This document shows, in pieces, positions 10,573 to 21,550 of a DNA stretch of 64,000 bases (position 1 is its first letter; every line of letters begins with the position of its first letter). The notes beneath the pieces were generated by a model that saw only the letters and a program-made list of their open reading frames with translations, had not been told where the DNA came from and did no database searches. Origin of the DNA: Pelagibacterales bacterium SAG-MED39 (lineage in GTDB: Bacteria; Pseudomonadota; Alphaproteobacteria; Pelagibacterales; Pelagibacteraceae); the NCBI GenBank assembly GCA_014653625.1, contig JACWEI010000004.1, positions 1-64,000 on the forward strand, read 5' to 3'. Both the position numbers and the translations under genes were made by a program.

Positions 10573-13500
10573 GTCTGAAATTCAAAATTTTAATCATTTA
10601 AAAATTCATTCACAATATTCAATATGTGAGGGTGCAATTAAAATTGATGATTTAAAAGATTTTTCTAAAGAAAATAAGATTAGATCATTAGCATTGTGTG
10701 ATACTGCTAATTTGTGCGGAGCTTTAGAATTTGCAGAAAAAATATCAAAAGTAGGCACCCAGCCAATAATTGGAACCCAAATAAATTTTAAATATGGTGA
10801 CACTGTTGGTTTATTACCCTTATATGCTTTAAATGAAAAAGGTTATAAAAATATAATTGAATTATCTTCACTATCATATCTCAAAAATGATAAACTTTCA
10901 GAACCACATTTAGATTTTGAAGAATTATTGAATAAAAATATTGGTGTTTCCTTATTTTCAGGAACGGCCCAAGGTTTTTTTGGTCAACTTTTTGACAAAG
11001 GTAAATTTATTGAAATAAAAGAATTATACTCAAGACTAAAGTCTAAATTTAAAGATAGATTTTATATAGAAATTCAACGTCATGGAGATCAGAATGAAGT
11101 TGCTTTTGAAAAGTTTAACTTAAAAAAATCAACAGAACTCGAAATAGCATTAATAGCCACTAATGAAACTTTTTATATCAGTAAGGTTATGCATGAAGCC
11201 CATGATGCTTTAATTTGTATTAAAAATAAAACATATATAAATGAGGAAAAAAGGACTAAATTCAGTGATCAACACTATTTAAAAAGCAATTCTGAAATGT
11301 CTGATTTGTTTGCCGATATACCAGAGGCTTTAGAAAATAACTATCATTTTCCAATTAGATGTAATTTTAAACCATCATTTTCTAAACCTATTTTACCAAA
11401 TATTAGTTCAGAGGAAGATGGAAATGCAGATGTAATCTTAAAAAAAAATTCTTTAGAAGGTTTAAAAGAAAAATTTAAAAAAATTTTTAATATAGAATTT
11501 AAAAAACTTGAAACTAATGAAAACTACTTAAAGTATAAAGATAGGCTAGATCATGAACTAGATATTATAATTGAAATGAAATATGCAAGTTATTTCTTAA
11601 TAGTATCTGATTATATAAAATGGGCTAAAGATAACGATATTCCTGTTGGTCCTGGAAGAGGATCTGGAGCTGGATCTTTAGTTGCTTGGTGTCTGTCAAT
11701 TACAGATGTAGACCCAATTAAATTTAATTTGATATTTGAGAGATTTTTAAACCCTGACCGAATTTCAATGCCTGATTTTGATATTGATTTTTGTGAAGAA
11801 AAAAGAGATTTAGTTTTTGAATATTTAACAAAAAAATATAAAGAAAGTGTTGCTCATATTATTACTTTTGGAAAGTTAAAAGCCAGAATGGTTATAAGAG
11901 ATGTTGGAAGGGTTTTGGGATTACCGTATGGTTTTGTTGATAGTATTTCAAAAATGATACCCTTTGATCCTTCTAGGCCACAAAACTTAACAGAATGTAT
12001 AGGCAGTGAACCAAGACTTCAAAAATTAATTAAAGAGGATCCAAGAGTGAAAAAACTTACCGATTTGTCCTTAAAGTTAGAGGGTTTAAATAGAAATGTT
12101 GCAACTCATGCTGCAGGTGTTGTAATTGCAGATAAAAGATTAACTGAAATTGTTCCTCTTTATAAAGATGCAACGGCTGACTTGTTATTGCCATCAACCC
12201 AATTCGATATGTACTCAGCAGAAAATGCAGGATTAATTAAATTTGATTTTTTGGGCTTGAAAACTTTAACGGTTATTAATAATACACAAAAATTAATCAG
12301 AAAAATAAATAAAAGTTTTAATATTGAAAATATAAATTTTGAAGACCAAAAAGTTTTTGAACTGTTATCTTCTGGCAAAACTGTTGGATTATTTCAAATT
12401 GAAAGTGCGGGTATGAGAGAAGCGTTAGTACAAATGAAACCAAATCATATCGAAGATATAATTGCTTTAGTCGCTTTATATAGGCCAGGTCCAATGAGCA
12501 ATATTCCAACATATAATGATTGTAAAAATGGCAAACAAACTCCAGATTATTTACACCCATTATTAGAAGATATTTTGAAACCAACGTATGGGGTAATTAT
12601 TTATCAAGAACAAGTTATGCAAATTGCTCAAAAACTATCAGGTTTTACAGCTGGTCAAGCTGATATTTTAAGGCGTGCAATGGGTAAAAAAAAACGTGCT
12701 GAACTTGAAAAACAAAAACAAAATTTTATAGCGGGGGCTGTTAAAAATGGAATTAGCAAAGATATAGCAGCAGGAATATTTTTAAAGATCGAACCTTTTG
12801 CAGAATATGGTTTTAATAAAAGTCATGCGGCAGCGTACGCAATTATTTCATATCAGACAGCTTTTTTAAAAACTTATTATCCAAAACAATTTATTGCTGC
12901 TTCTATGACCATGGACATTTCAAATCAAAATAAACTTAGTGAATTTTATGAAGAACTTAAGAGACTTAATGTACAGACTATAAGACCAGATATTAATAGT
13001 TGCTTTGCAGATTTTAAAACCGTAGAAGAAAAATTTTATTATGCTTTAGGTGGAATTAAAGCTGTAGGATATGAGGCGATATCAAATATAGTAAATGAAA
13101 GATTAAAAAACGGGAACTTTGAATCAATTACAGATTTCTTAAATCGTGTAAATCCCAAAGATATAAATAAACTCCAATTAGAAGGATTAGTCAAAGCTGG
13201 AGCCTTTGATAAATTATATCCTAATAGACAATCATTATTTAATTCTATACCCAATTTTATTACCAAATCAAAAAATATCTTTGAAAATAAATCTGCCAAT
13301 CAAATAGATTTATTTGATGATAACGAAGAACAAGAAAATGAAATGATTATCAAAATTGATGATTGGGGATTTGAAGAAAGACTTACTAAAGAATTTGAAG
13401 CTGTGGGTTTTTTTGTTTCAGACCATCCACTAAATCAATATAAAGAAGTTTTTGATGATTATAATATTATGGATTATCAAGGTTTTAATAATAATGATGA

Positions 13501-13981
13501 TTTAAATGACACAAACATAGCTGCAACTTTATTGAAAGTCCAAGAAAGAAAAACTGCCAAAGGTAATTCCTATGCTGTTCTTAAATTAACAGATTTAACT
13601 AGTGTATTCGAACTTTTTATTTTTTCTGATATTTTAGAATTAAATAGAGAAATATTGAAAGAAGGAAGTTCAATAATTTTAACTCTAATCAAATCAATAT
13701 CTAATGATGAAAATAGATTAAAAAGAATTAATGTTCAAAAAATTGCTTCTCTTAAAGATTTATTAAATAAACCGATTAATGAAGTAATCTTTAATTTAAA
13801 ATCTGTTAAAGAATTACAAGAAATATCTAAAATTTTATTAAAAAAGGGAGATACAACTGTAAAAATAAAATTAACCGATAAAGACAATAATTTAAATTTT
13901 CACTTAGAAAATAAGAGAAATATTGATCGGAAAACCGTAAATTTATTAAGAAATAAGGAAATATCGGCAATAATTAATTAA
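10565..13981 (+). CDS. dnaE: DNA polymerase III subunit alpha
   Basis: 1138 aa; PHP domain start, GPGRGSGAGSLVAWCL, PDFDIDFCEEKR. Confidence 0.97.
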   Translation: MAESEIQNFNHLKIHSQYSICEGAIKIDDLKDFSKENKIRSLALCDTANLCGALEFAEKISKVGTQPIIGTQINFKYGDTVGLLPLYALNEKGYKNIIELSSLSYLKNDKLSEPHLDFEELLNKNIGVSLFSGTAQGFFGQLFDKGKFIEIKELYSRLKSKFKDRFYIEIQRHGDQNEVAFEKFNLKKSTELEIALIATNETFYISKVMHEAHDALICIKNKTYINEEKRTKFSDQHYLKSNSEMSDLFADIPEALENNYHFPIRCNFKPSFSKPILPNISSEEDGNADVILKKNSLEGLKEKFKKIFNIEFKKLETNENYLKYKDRLDHELDIIIEMKYASYFLIVSDYIKWAKDNDIPVGPGRGSGAGSLVAWCLSITDVDPIKFNLIFERFLNPDRISMPDFDIDFCEEKRDLVFEYLTKKYKESVAHIITFGKLKARMVIRDVGRVLGLPYGFVDSISKMIPFDPSRPQNLTECIGSEPRLQKLIKEDPRVKKLTDLSLKLEGLNRNVATHAAGVVIADKRLTEIVPLYKDATADLLLPSTQFDMYSAENAGLIKFDFLGLKTLTVINNTQKLIRKINKSFNIENINFEDQKVFELLSSGKTVGLFQIESAGMREALVQMKPNHIEDIIALVALYRPGPMSNIPTYNDCKNGKQTPDYLHPLLEDILKPTYGVIIYQEQVMQIAQKLSGFTAGQADILRRAMGKKKRAELEKQKQNFIAGAVKNGISKDIAAGIFLKIEPFAEYGFNKSHAAAYAIISYQTAFLKTYYPKQFIAASMTMDISNQNKLSEFYEELKRLNVQTIRPDINSCFADFKTVEEKFYYALGGIKAVGYEAISNIVNERLKNGNFESITDFLNRVNPKDINKLQLEGLVKAGAFDKLYPNRQSLFNSIPNFITKSKNIFENKSANQIDLFDDNEEQENEMIIKIDDWGFEERLTKEFEAVGFFVSDHPLNQYKEVFDDYNIMDYQGFNNNDDLNDTNIAATLLKVQERKTAKGNSYAVLKLTDLTSVFELFIFSDILELNREILKEGSSIILTLIKSISNDENRLKRINVQKIASLKDLLNKPINEVIFNLKSVKELQEISKILLKKGDTTVKIKLTDKDNNLNFHLENKRNIDRKTVNLLRNKEISAIIN

Positions 13982-14040
13982 TTTTTACTTGTTAATTTTG
14001 TGAAACATTTGTAAATAAGCTTTAATTTTAATTAACACGC

Positions 14041-14110
14041 ACACAGTTGTTGGTTTTATACCTCCGGTCCTTAATTGGAAATTACTGTGGTGGCTTAACC
14101 GGGAATAAAT
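14041..14110 (+). promoter_or_regulatory. candidate structured rpsB 5' leader (potential H-type pseudoknot)
   Basis: CACAGT(14042-14047)/ACTGTG(14084-14089) interleaved with CCGGT(14064-14068)/ACCGG(14098-14102); the second stem overlaps the purine-rich region before ATG 14111. Confidence 0.55.
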
Positions 14111-14920
14111 ATGAAGATACCTAATGTTACAATACAACAATTATTAGAAGCAGGAGTACATCTTGGGCATAAAACTTTAAGGTGGAATCCAAAAATGAAA
14201 AGATACATTTTTGGCAAAAGAGACTCAATACATATTATAGATTTAACACAAACGCTTGAGTTAACAAAAGTTGCTCTTGAAAAAGTTTATAATACGATTT
14301 CAACCAATGGAAAAATTTTATTTGTATCTACAAAAAAGCAAGCCTCAGAAGCAATTGCTGAGGTAGCAAAAGAAACAGATCAATATTTCGTAAACTATAG
14401 ATGGTTGGGTGGAATGTTGACTAATTGGGGGACAATATCTGGATCTATAAAAAAGATGAAAAAATATGAAGCAGATCTTGTTTCTGAAAATAGAGGTTTT
14501 ACAAAAAAAGAACTTCTTAAGATGAGTGTGAAAAAAGATAAACTTCAAAGATCATTAGGTGGTATAGCGGATATGAAAAAAACACCTGACTTAGTATTTA
14601 TAATAGACACAAATTATGAGTCATTGGCAATTCAAGAGTCAGTTAAATTAGGTATTCCAATTATTGCAATCTTAGACAGCAACTCTAATCCAGATGGAAT
14701 TGACTACCCAATACCTGGCAATGATGATGCAAGAAGATCTATAGATCTTTATTGTAATCTCGTTAAAGAGACTATTTTATCTGCAAAAAAAGTAGCACCA
14801 TCGTTAGAGGTTAAAAAATCCACAGAAAAAAAAGAAAAAACTGATAAGTCGAAAACTGTTGCTGAAATTGACAGAGATAAATTAGAAAATAAATTTTCTA
14901 AAAAGGAGAAGCTGAACTAA
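14111..14920 (+). CDS. rpsB: 30S ribosomal protein S2
   Basis: [30 protein letters not shown]. Confidence 0.98.
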   Translation: MKIPNVTIQQLLEAGVHLGHKTLRWNPKMKRYIFGKRDSIHIIDLTQTLELTKVALEKVYNTISTNGKILFVSTKKQASEAIAEVAKETDQYFVNYRWLGGMLTNWGTISGSIKKMKKYEADLVSENRGFTKKELLKMSVKKDKLQRSLGGIADMKKTPDLVFIIDTNYESLAIQESVKLGIPIIAILDSNSNPDGIDYPIPGNDDARRSIDLYCNLVKETILSAKKVAPSLEVKKSTEKKEKTDKSKTVAEIDRDKLENKFSKKEKLN

Positions 14921-14922
14921 TT

Positions 14923-15774
14923 ATGAGTGATATAGAAAAAATAAAAAAACTTAGGGGAGCAACAGGAGCAGGTTTTAAAGATTGTAATCTAGCAATAAAA
15001 GAGTCAGGTGGAGATTTAGATAAAGCTGTTGAAATTTTAAGAGTTAAAGGCATTTCAAAAGCTTCAAAAAAAATGTCAAGAGATGCAAAAGAAGGAGTTG
15101 TTGCAATTAGTGGAGATTACAAAAAGACCTCAATAATTGAGGTAAATTGTGAGACAGATTTTGTTGCTAAAAATGATGATTTTATAAATTTTGTTAAAGA
15201 ATTAAGTGAAATCAATAATCATATCAATTCAAACATTGAAGACCTTAAAAAATCTAAAATGAAAAATAATGAAACTGTAGAAAATAATCTAGTAGCACTT
15301 ATAGCAAAAATTGGAGAAAAAATTACTATAGGCAAGGCCAAAACTATCTCTAACTCATCTTCTATTAATTACCAATATTTACATACAGTGGTAAAAGATA
15401 ATTTAGCTAAATTAGCTGTAGTTGTTTCTATAGAAACAAAAGATAAATCTGATACAGTAAATAATTTTGGAAAACAATTATCTATGCATATAGCGGCATC
15501 AAATCCTTTGGCATTAGAGTCTAGTCTAATTGATAAAACTATAATTGAGAAAGAACAGGAGCTTGTCACTGAAGAACTCAGAAATTCAGGTAAACCCGAA
15601 GATATTGCTAAAAAAATAAGTTTAGGTAAAATGAATAAGTTTAAAGAAGAAAATGCTCTTTTAACTCAAGCTTGGGTAATGGAACCAAAAAAGAAAGTTC
15701 AAGATGTTTTAAAAGAATTGGCAATTAATGATTTAAAAATTAAGGAGTTCAGTAGAATTAAGATAGGCGAATAA
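14923..15774 (+). CDS. tsf: elongation factor Ts
   Basis: [31 protein letters not shown]. Confidence 0.98.
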   Translation: MSDIEKIKKLRGATGAGFKDCNLAIKESGGDLDKAVEILRVKGISKASKKMSRDAKEGVVAISGDYKKTSIIEVNCETDFVAKNDDFINFVKELSEINNHINSNIEDLKKSKMKNNETVENNLVALIAKIGEKITIGKAKTISNSSSINYQYLHTVVKDNLAKLAVVVSIETKDKSDTVNNFGKQLSMHIAASNPLALESSLIDKTIIEKEQELVTEELRNSGKPEDIAKKISLGKMNKFKEENALLTQAWVMEPKKKVQDVLKELAINDLKIKEFSRIKIGE

Positions 15775-16326
15775 ATGTTTGATGAAAAATCACATAGCCT
15801 TAAAATGGATAAAGCAATTGACGTATTTTCTAAAGAATTAGCGTCGTTGAGAACTGGTAGAGCAAATTCTGCAATGTTAGATCTAGTAAAAGTTGACGTT
15901 TACGGTCAACAAATGCCAATTAATCAAGTTGGAAGTATTACAACCCCAGAACCAAGGATGATAAATATTCAAGTTTGGGATCAAAATAATGTTTCTCTAG
16001 TTGATGCTGCTATAAAAAAATCTGAACTTGGATTAAATCCACAAATTGATGGTCAATTAATAAGGCTGCCAGTTCCAGAATTAAATGAGGAAAGAAGAAT
16101 TGAATTAAAAAAATTAATCAAAACTATGGGGGAAAAATGTAAAATCTCTATTAGAAATGTGCGTAGAGATGCGAATGAAGAGTTAAAAAAACTTTTAAAA
16201 TCAAAAGAAATTGGTGAAGATGAAGAAAAATCTTTTGAAAAAAATGTACAGAATATAACTGACAAACACATCCAAACAGTTGATGAAAAAGTTGCTTCAA
16301 AAGAAAAAGAAATAATGACAATATGA
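15775..16326 (+). CDS. frr: ribosome recycling factor
   Basis: LASLRTGRANSAML; RRDANEELKK; ATG directly follows the tsf stop. Confidence 0.98.
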   Translation: MFDEKSHSLKMDKAIDVFSKELASLRTGRANSAMLDLVKVDVYGQQMPINQVGSITTPEPRMINIQVWDQNNVSLVDAAIKKSELGLNPQIDGQLIRLPVPELNEERRIELKKLIKTMGEKCKISIRNVRRDANEELKKLLKSKEIGEDEEKSFEKNVQNITDKHIQTVDEKVASKEKEIMTI

Positions 16327-16997
16327 ACCCATTAAATCATGTAGCCATTATCATGGATGGTAATGGAAGATGGGGACTAAAGTATAAAAATTCTAGAAAT
16401 GCTGGTCATAAAGCAGGTTTAAATACTGTAGAAAAAATAATTAAGGAAACATTAAAAAAAAAAATTAAATTTCTTACTTTATACGCATTTTCTACTGAAA
16501 ACTGGAAAAGGCCTAAAAAAGAAATTAATTACTTATTTAATTTACTTGAAAATTTTTTACTTAATCGAATAGAAGAACTTAATAAACAAAACATAAAACT
16601 TAAAATAATTGGAGTTAAAAGCTTTTCATCAAAATTAAACAATCTTCTTAGAAAATCGGAGAAAAAAACTTCAAAAAATAAAAGATTACAAATCAATTTA
16701 GCATTAAATTATGGGTCAAAATTTGAAATAATTAATGCTTTTAAAAATTTAAATAAAAATAAAGAAAAAATTAGTGAAAAAAATTTAAATAAATATTTAC
16801 TTACTAGAAATACTCCAGATCCTGATTTATTAATAAGAACTGGTGATACCAAGAGATTAAGCAATTTTCTTTTGTGGCAGTTAGCATATTCTGAAATATT
16901 CTTTGAAAAAAAATTATGGCCAGAATTTAATGAAAAAGATTATAGTAAGATTATAAACAAATTTAAAAAGATTAAGAGAAACTTTGGTAATATTTAA
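16323..16997 (+). CDS. uppS: isoprenyl (undecaprenyl) diphosphate synthase
   Basis: HVAIIMDGNGRWG; DPDLLIRTGDTKRLSNFLLWQLAYSE. Confidence 0.95.
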   Translation: MNPLNHVAIIMDGNGRWGLKYKNSRNAGHKAGLNTVEKIIKETLKKKIKFLTLYAFSTENWKRPKKEINYLFNLLENFLLNRIEELNKQNIKLKIIGVKSFSSKLNNLLRKSEKKTSKNKRLQINLALNYGSKFEIINAFKNLNKNKEKISEKNLNKYLLTRNTPDPDLLIRTGDTKRLSNFLLWQLAYSEIFFEKKLWPEFNEKDYSKIINKFKKIKRNFGNI

Positions 16998-17647
16998 TGA
17001 GTCAGGAATTAATAAAACGAATAGTAAGTTCAATAATACTTTTACCATTTGTATTTTTTTTTATTATCAAAGGATCAATTTTTTTTAATTTTTTTATTTC
17101 CATATGTTTCATAATTATTTTGTATGAATGGCATAATATGAGTAAAAATAAACAATATGAAATATATGGATATATATTTTTATTTTTTTCATTTTACAGT
17201 GTTTTTTTTATTAGAAATGAATTAGGTGAAATTAGTTTGTTTCTCTTCTTAACAATAGTAATAGTTTGTATCTCAACAGATATAGGCGGATATTTATTTG
17301 GTAAAATTTTTAAAGGTCCTAAATTAACAAAAATTAGTCCAAAAAAAACTTACGCAGGTGTTTTTGGTGGTTATTTCTTATCAATTATTTTTACATATAT
17401 ACTAATAAATTACTCTAAATACTTTACAGTAAAATTTATTAATTTTGGAAGAGATGAACTTGTTTTAATACTAATAATTTCTACTGTAAGTCAGATAGGT
17501 GATATTATTATTTCATATTTTAAAAGATTATCAAAAATCAAAGATACAGGAAAATTAATACCTGGGCATGGAGGAGTTTTGGATCGGGTTGATGGAATGA
17601 TTTTTGCTTTTCCATTTTATTATATTTTTTACACAATCATGAGTTAA
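16997..17647 (+). CDS. cdsA: phosphatidate cytidylyltransferase
   Basis: C-terminal GDIIISYFKR..KDTGKLIPGHGGVLDRVDGM signature. Confidence 0.94.
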   Translation: MSQELIKRIVSSIILLPFVFFFIIKGSIFFNFFISICFIIILYEWHNMSKNKQYEIYGYIFLFFSFYSVFFIRNELGEISLFLFLTIVIVCISTDIGGYLFGKIFKGPKLTKISPKKTYAGVFGGYFLSIIFTYILINYSKYFTVKFINFGRDELVLILIISTVSQIGDIIISYFKRLSKIKDTGKLIPGHGGVLDRVDGMIFAFPFYYIFYTIMS

Positions 17648-17649
17648 AA

Positions 17650-18813
17650 ATGAAAAAAAAAATTGTTATATTAGGGTCAACTGGATCAATTGGTAAGTCA
17701 ACAATAGATATCATTAAAAAAGACAAATCTAAATTTGAAATTATTCTTTTAACAACAAATAAAAATATTAAAGAGTTACACAAACAAGCAAAAATTTTTA
17801 ACGTAAAAAATTTAATAATATCAGATTTGGATAAATATTATCTTTACAAAAAAAAAAATAGAAATAAAAAAATAAGAATATTTAACAACTTTCAAAAATT
17901 AGATCAAATAATAAAAAAAAAAGTTGATTATACTATGAGCTCAATTTCTGGTTTAGATGGACTAGAGCCGACATTGAAGTTAATAAAGAAAACAAAAACT
18001 ATCGCAATAGCAAATAAAGAAAGCATAATTTGTGGTTGGGATCTGATCCAAAAAAAATTAAAAAAACATAAGACTAGTTTCATTCCTGTTGACTCCGAGC
18101 ATTTTTCAATTTGGTCATTAATCAAAAAACAAAATTACAGTTTAATAGATAAAATATATATCACAGCATCGGGAGGTCCTTTTTTAAAATGGCCAGTAAA
18201 AAAAATTATGAGTGCAACACCATCTAAAGCTTTAAAACATCCAAATTGGTCAATGGGAAAAAAAATATCTATTGATTCTGCTACCATGATGAATAAAGTT
18301 TTTGAAGTAATTGAAACTCAAAAAATTTTTAATTTGCCAAAATCTAAGATAAAAATCTTGATACATGATAAATCTTACATCCATGCAATAGTTAAATTTA
18401 AAAATGGTATAATAAAGTTATTAGCACATGAAACAAATATGAAAATTCCAATCTTTAATTCTATTTATCACAATACTAATAAATCAATCAAATCTAAAAA
18501 TTTAGATATAAAAAAATTAAATAATCTGAATTTAAAAAACGTTGATACTAAAAGATTTTCCCTTACAAAAATTTTGAAAATCATTCCTAATAAAAATACT
18601 CTATTTGAAACAGTAATTATTAGTGCTAATGATGAGTTAGTAAATTTATTTTTAAAGAATAAAATTTCATATTCAGAACTTCATAAAAAATTATTATCAA
18701 TAATTAATTTTAAAGTATTTAAAGCTTATAAAAATAAAAAACCTTTAAATATAGGTCAAATAAGCAGGTTAAATAACTCTGTAAGATTGAAAATTAGGGA
18801 GTTATGTATATAA
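17650..18813 (+). CDS. dxr: 1-deoxy-D-xylulose 5-phosphate reductoisomerase
   Basis: ILGSTGSIGKST; ANKESIICG; PVDSEHFSIW; NWSMGKKISIDSATMMNK. Confidence 0.96.
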   Translation: MKKKIVILGSTGSIGKSTIDIIKKDKSKFEIILLTTNKNIKELHKQAKIFNVKNLIISDLDKYYLYKKKNRNKKIRIFNNFQKLDQIIKKKVDYTMSSISGLDGLEPTLKLIKKTKTIAIANKESIICGWDLIQKKLKKHKTSFIPVDSEHFSIWSLIKKQNYSLIDKIYITASGGPFLKWPVKKIMSATPSKALKHPNWSMGKKISIDSATMMNKVFEVIETQKIFNLPKSKIKILIHDKSYIHAIVKFKNGIIKLLAHETNMKIPIFNSIYHNTNKSIKSKNLDIKKLNNLNLKNVDTKRFSLTKILKIIPNKNTLFETVIISANDELVNLFLKNKISYSELHKKLLSIINFKVFKAYKNKKPLNIGQISRLNNSVRLKIRELCI

Positions 18814-21056
18814 GGTCATTTATGAATAAAGTTCTTCTATTTATAGTCTTGCTGTTCTTAATGATAACAAATTCATACGCTGAAATCATAAAAAAAATAG
18901 AAATAGTTGGAAATGATAGAGTTTCCAATGCAACAATTCTTAACTTTAGCGAATTAAAAAAAGGAGATGATGTTTCATTGTCAAACATAAATAAGTCCCT
19001 TAAGTCTCTCTATGATACAAATTTTTTTGAGGATGTAAGTATTAATATAGAAAACAACTTATTAACGATTAAAGTTAAAGAATATGCTGTCATTCAAGTA
19101 ATTAGTTTCGGAGGTATAAAAAGAAAAGAAACTATTAAAGAATTAAAAGAACAAATTTCTTTAAAAGAAAAAAACCCATTTAATGAGTCTTTAATTAAGA
19201 ATGATTTAAACAAAATCTTAAATATTCTCAAATCATCTGGTTTTTACTTTGCTGAAGCAACAGTCCAGGTAGAAGAAAACCAAAATAATACAATTAATAT
19301 TATCTATAATGTAAATATGGGTGAAAAAGCTACTATTAAGGAAATTCAATTTATTGGGGATAAAAAATATAAAAAAAGAAAGTTAAGTGGCATAATAACA
19401 TCAGAAGAAAATAAATTTTGGAAAATAATTTCAAAAGGTAAGTACTTAAATATTTCAAGAATCAATTTAGATAAACGTTTACTTAAGAATTTTTATTTGA
19501 ATAAAGGTTATTATCAAGTTGAAATAAATGATGCTTATTCTAAAATTATAGATAATGAAAATTTTGTACTCACCTTTAATATAAATGCGGGTAAAAAATT
19601 TTTATTCGGCGACATGAAGCTTAATTTACCTGATGATTTCGATCCCAACAAATTTACAAAACTGAATAAAATTTTTAAAAAAAGTAAAAATGAAACTTAT
19701 AGTTTCAACAAAATTGAAGATATTCTTGATGAAATTGAAAATATAGCACTTTTTGAAAATTATGAATTTATAGACGCAAAGGTCATAGAAACAATAACTG
19801 ATAATAGAGTTAATTTTACTTTTAATATAGAAGAGTCAGCAAAAGTTTACGTAGAGAAAATAAATATTTTTGGAAACAATATAACCTCAGAGGAGTTTAT
19901 TAGAGATAATTTACTTGTAGATGAGGGAGATCCATTTAATAAAATTCTTCATACTAAATCAATCAATAATTTAAAATCTAAAGGATTATTTTCAAAAGTT
20001 CAAACAGATATAGTTGATACTGATGATGAGGGAAAAAAAATTGTAAATATTTCTTTTGAAGAAAAAGCAACAGGGGAAATATCCGCTAGTGCTGGTGTTG
20101 GTACTGATGGAACAAGTTTTGGAGTTGGTATTAAAGAAAAAAATTTTAATGGTAAGGGTATTGAATTAGAGGCAAATGTTGCACTTTCAGATGACGCTAT
20201 TAGAGGTTTGTTTTATTACACCCATCCTAATTTTGCATACTCTGATAGGTCTTTAACCACGTCTCTAGAAAGTACTGTCACTGATAAATTAACTGATAGT
20301 GGTTATAAAAGTACATTGAATGCTGTCGGTCTAGGTACAAGATATGAGCAATTCGATAATTTATTTTTTGCCCCATCTATATCTATTTCAGATGAAACGA
20401 TTGAAACAACAAGTACCGCTTCTGCAGCATATAAAAAACAAGAAGGTTCTTATTTTGATAGTATTTTTAACTATTCTTTAACCTATGATAAACGAAACTT
20501 AAAATTCCAACCTACAGATGGTTTTGTTAGTAGATGGTCTCAAAATATTCCGATTTTTTCTAATACACCCGCTATTACTAATGGATATACATTTACAGCT
20601 TATAGTGAACCAGTGGACGATATGGTTATTTCAACTGGTATTTATACTGCAGCAGTTAATTCATTAAGTGATGATGATGTTAGAGTTTCTCAAAGATTAT
20701 ATGCTCCATCTTCAAGACTAAGAGGTTTTAAATCAGGATCTGTAGGCCCTAAAGATGGAAGTGATTTTGTTGGAGGAAACTATATAGCAACTTTTAACAC
20801 TTCATCAACAATTCCTTACATATTACAAACTATGGAAAGTGTTGATTTAAAAGTATTTCTTGATGTTGGTAATGTATGGGGTGTTGATTATTCAAGCTCT
20901 ATAGATGATAGTAATAAAATTAGGTCTTCAAGTGGAATAGCTCTTGAAATTCTTTCTCCAGTAGGACCTTTATCTTTTTCTTATGCTCAGGTTCTTTCTA
21001 AAGCATCGACAGATCAAACTGAATCTTTTAAATTCCAATTAGGAACAACTTTTTAA
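18804..21056 (+). CDS. bamA: outer membrane protein assembly factor BamA
   Basis: Signal peptide, POTRA repeats, beta-barrel with RGF motif; 750 aa. Confidence 0.95.
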   Translation: MYIRSFMNKVLLFIVLLFLMITNSYAEIIKKIEIVGNDRVSNATILNFSELKKGDDVSLSNINKSLKSLYDTNFFEDVSINIENNLLTIKVKEYAVIQVISFGGIKRKETIKELKEQISLKEKNPFNESLIKNDLNKILNILKSSGFYFAEATVQVEENQNNTINIIYNVNMGEKATIKEIQFIGDKKYKKRKLSGIITSEENKFWKIISKGKYLNISRINLDKRLLKNFYLNKGYYQVEINDAYSKIIDNENFVLTFNINAGKKFLFGDMKLNLPDDFDPNKFTKLNKIFKKSKNETYSFNKIEDILDEIENIALFENYEFIDAKVIETITDNRVNFTFNIEESAKVYVEKINIFGNNITSEEFIRDNLLVDEGDPFNKILHTKSINNLKSKGLFSKVQTDIVDTDDEGKKIVNISFEEKATGEISASAGVGTDGTSFGVGIKEKNFNGKGIELEANVALSDDAIRGLFYYTHPNFAYSDRSLTTSLESTVTDKLTDSGYKSTLNAVGLGTRYEQFDNLFFAPSISISDETIETTSTASAAYKKQEGSYFDSIFNYSLTYDKRNLKFQPTDGFVSRWSQNIPIFSNTPAITNGYTFTAYSEPVDDMVISTGIYTAAVNSLSDDDVRVSQRLYAPSSRLRGFKSGSVGPKDGSDFVGGNYIATFNTSSTIPYILQTMESVDLKVFLDVGNVWGVDYSSSIDDSNKIRSSSGIALEILSPVGPLSFSYAQVLSKASTDQTESFKFQLGTTF

Positions 21057-21545
21057 ATGAAAAAATATTTTTTCTTTTTAATTTTTTTTTTAACTACATT
21101 TTCATGTTTTGCTTCAAATTTAGCAATAGTTGATATTAGTTTTTTACTTAAAAATTCAAACGAAGGTAAAGCAATTAGCAAAGAATTTAAATCTCAGAGT
21201 GAAAAAAATTTAAAAATTTTTAAAAAAAAAGAAAAAGAATTAAAAGATAAAGAAAATATAATTGCTTCAAAAAAAAATGTATTATCAAAAGAAGATTTTA
21301 AGAAAGAAGTACAAGCTTTTTCAGAAGAAGTTAAAAAATATAATAAAGAAAGAAAAGAAAAAATAGATAAAACAAATAATACAAATAATGAAAAAGTAGT
21401 AAAATTATTAAAAAAAATTAATTCTATATTAATTGATTACTCTAAGGAAAATAACATATCTACAGCTCTTGATAAGAAATATGTTATAATTTCAAAAAGT
21501 GAAACAGATATTACTCAAAATATTTTAAAAATTTTGAATAAATAA
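21057..21545 (+). CDS. skp: OmpH/Skp-family periplasmic chaperone
   Basis: Signal peptide, Lys/Glu-rich coiled coil, between bamA and fabZ. Confidence 0.8.
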   Translation: MKKYFFFLIFFLTTFSCFASNLAIVDISFLLKNSNEGKAISKEFKSQSEKNLKIFKKKEKELKDKENIIASKKNVLSKEDFKKEVQAFSEEVKKYNKERKEKIDKTNNTNNEKVVKLLKKINSILIDYSKENNISTALDKKYVIISKSETDITQNILKILNK

Positions 21546-21550
21546 AAGTT

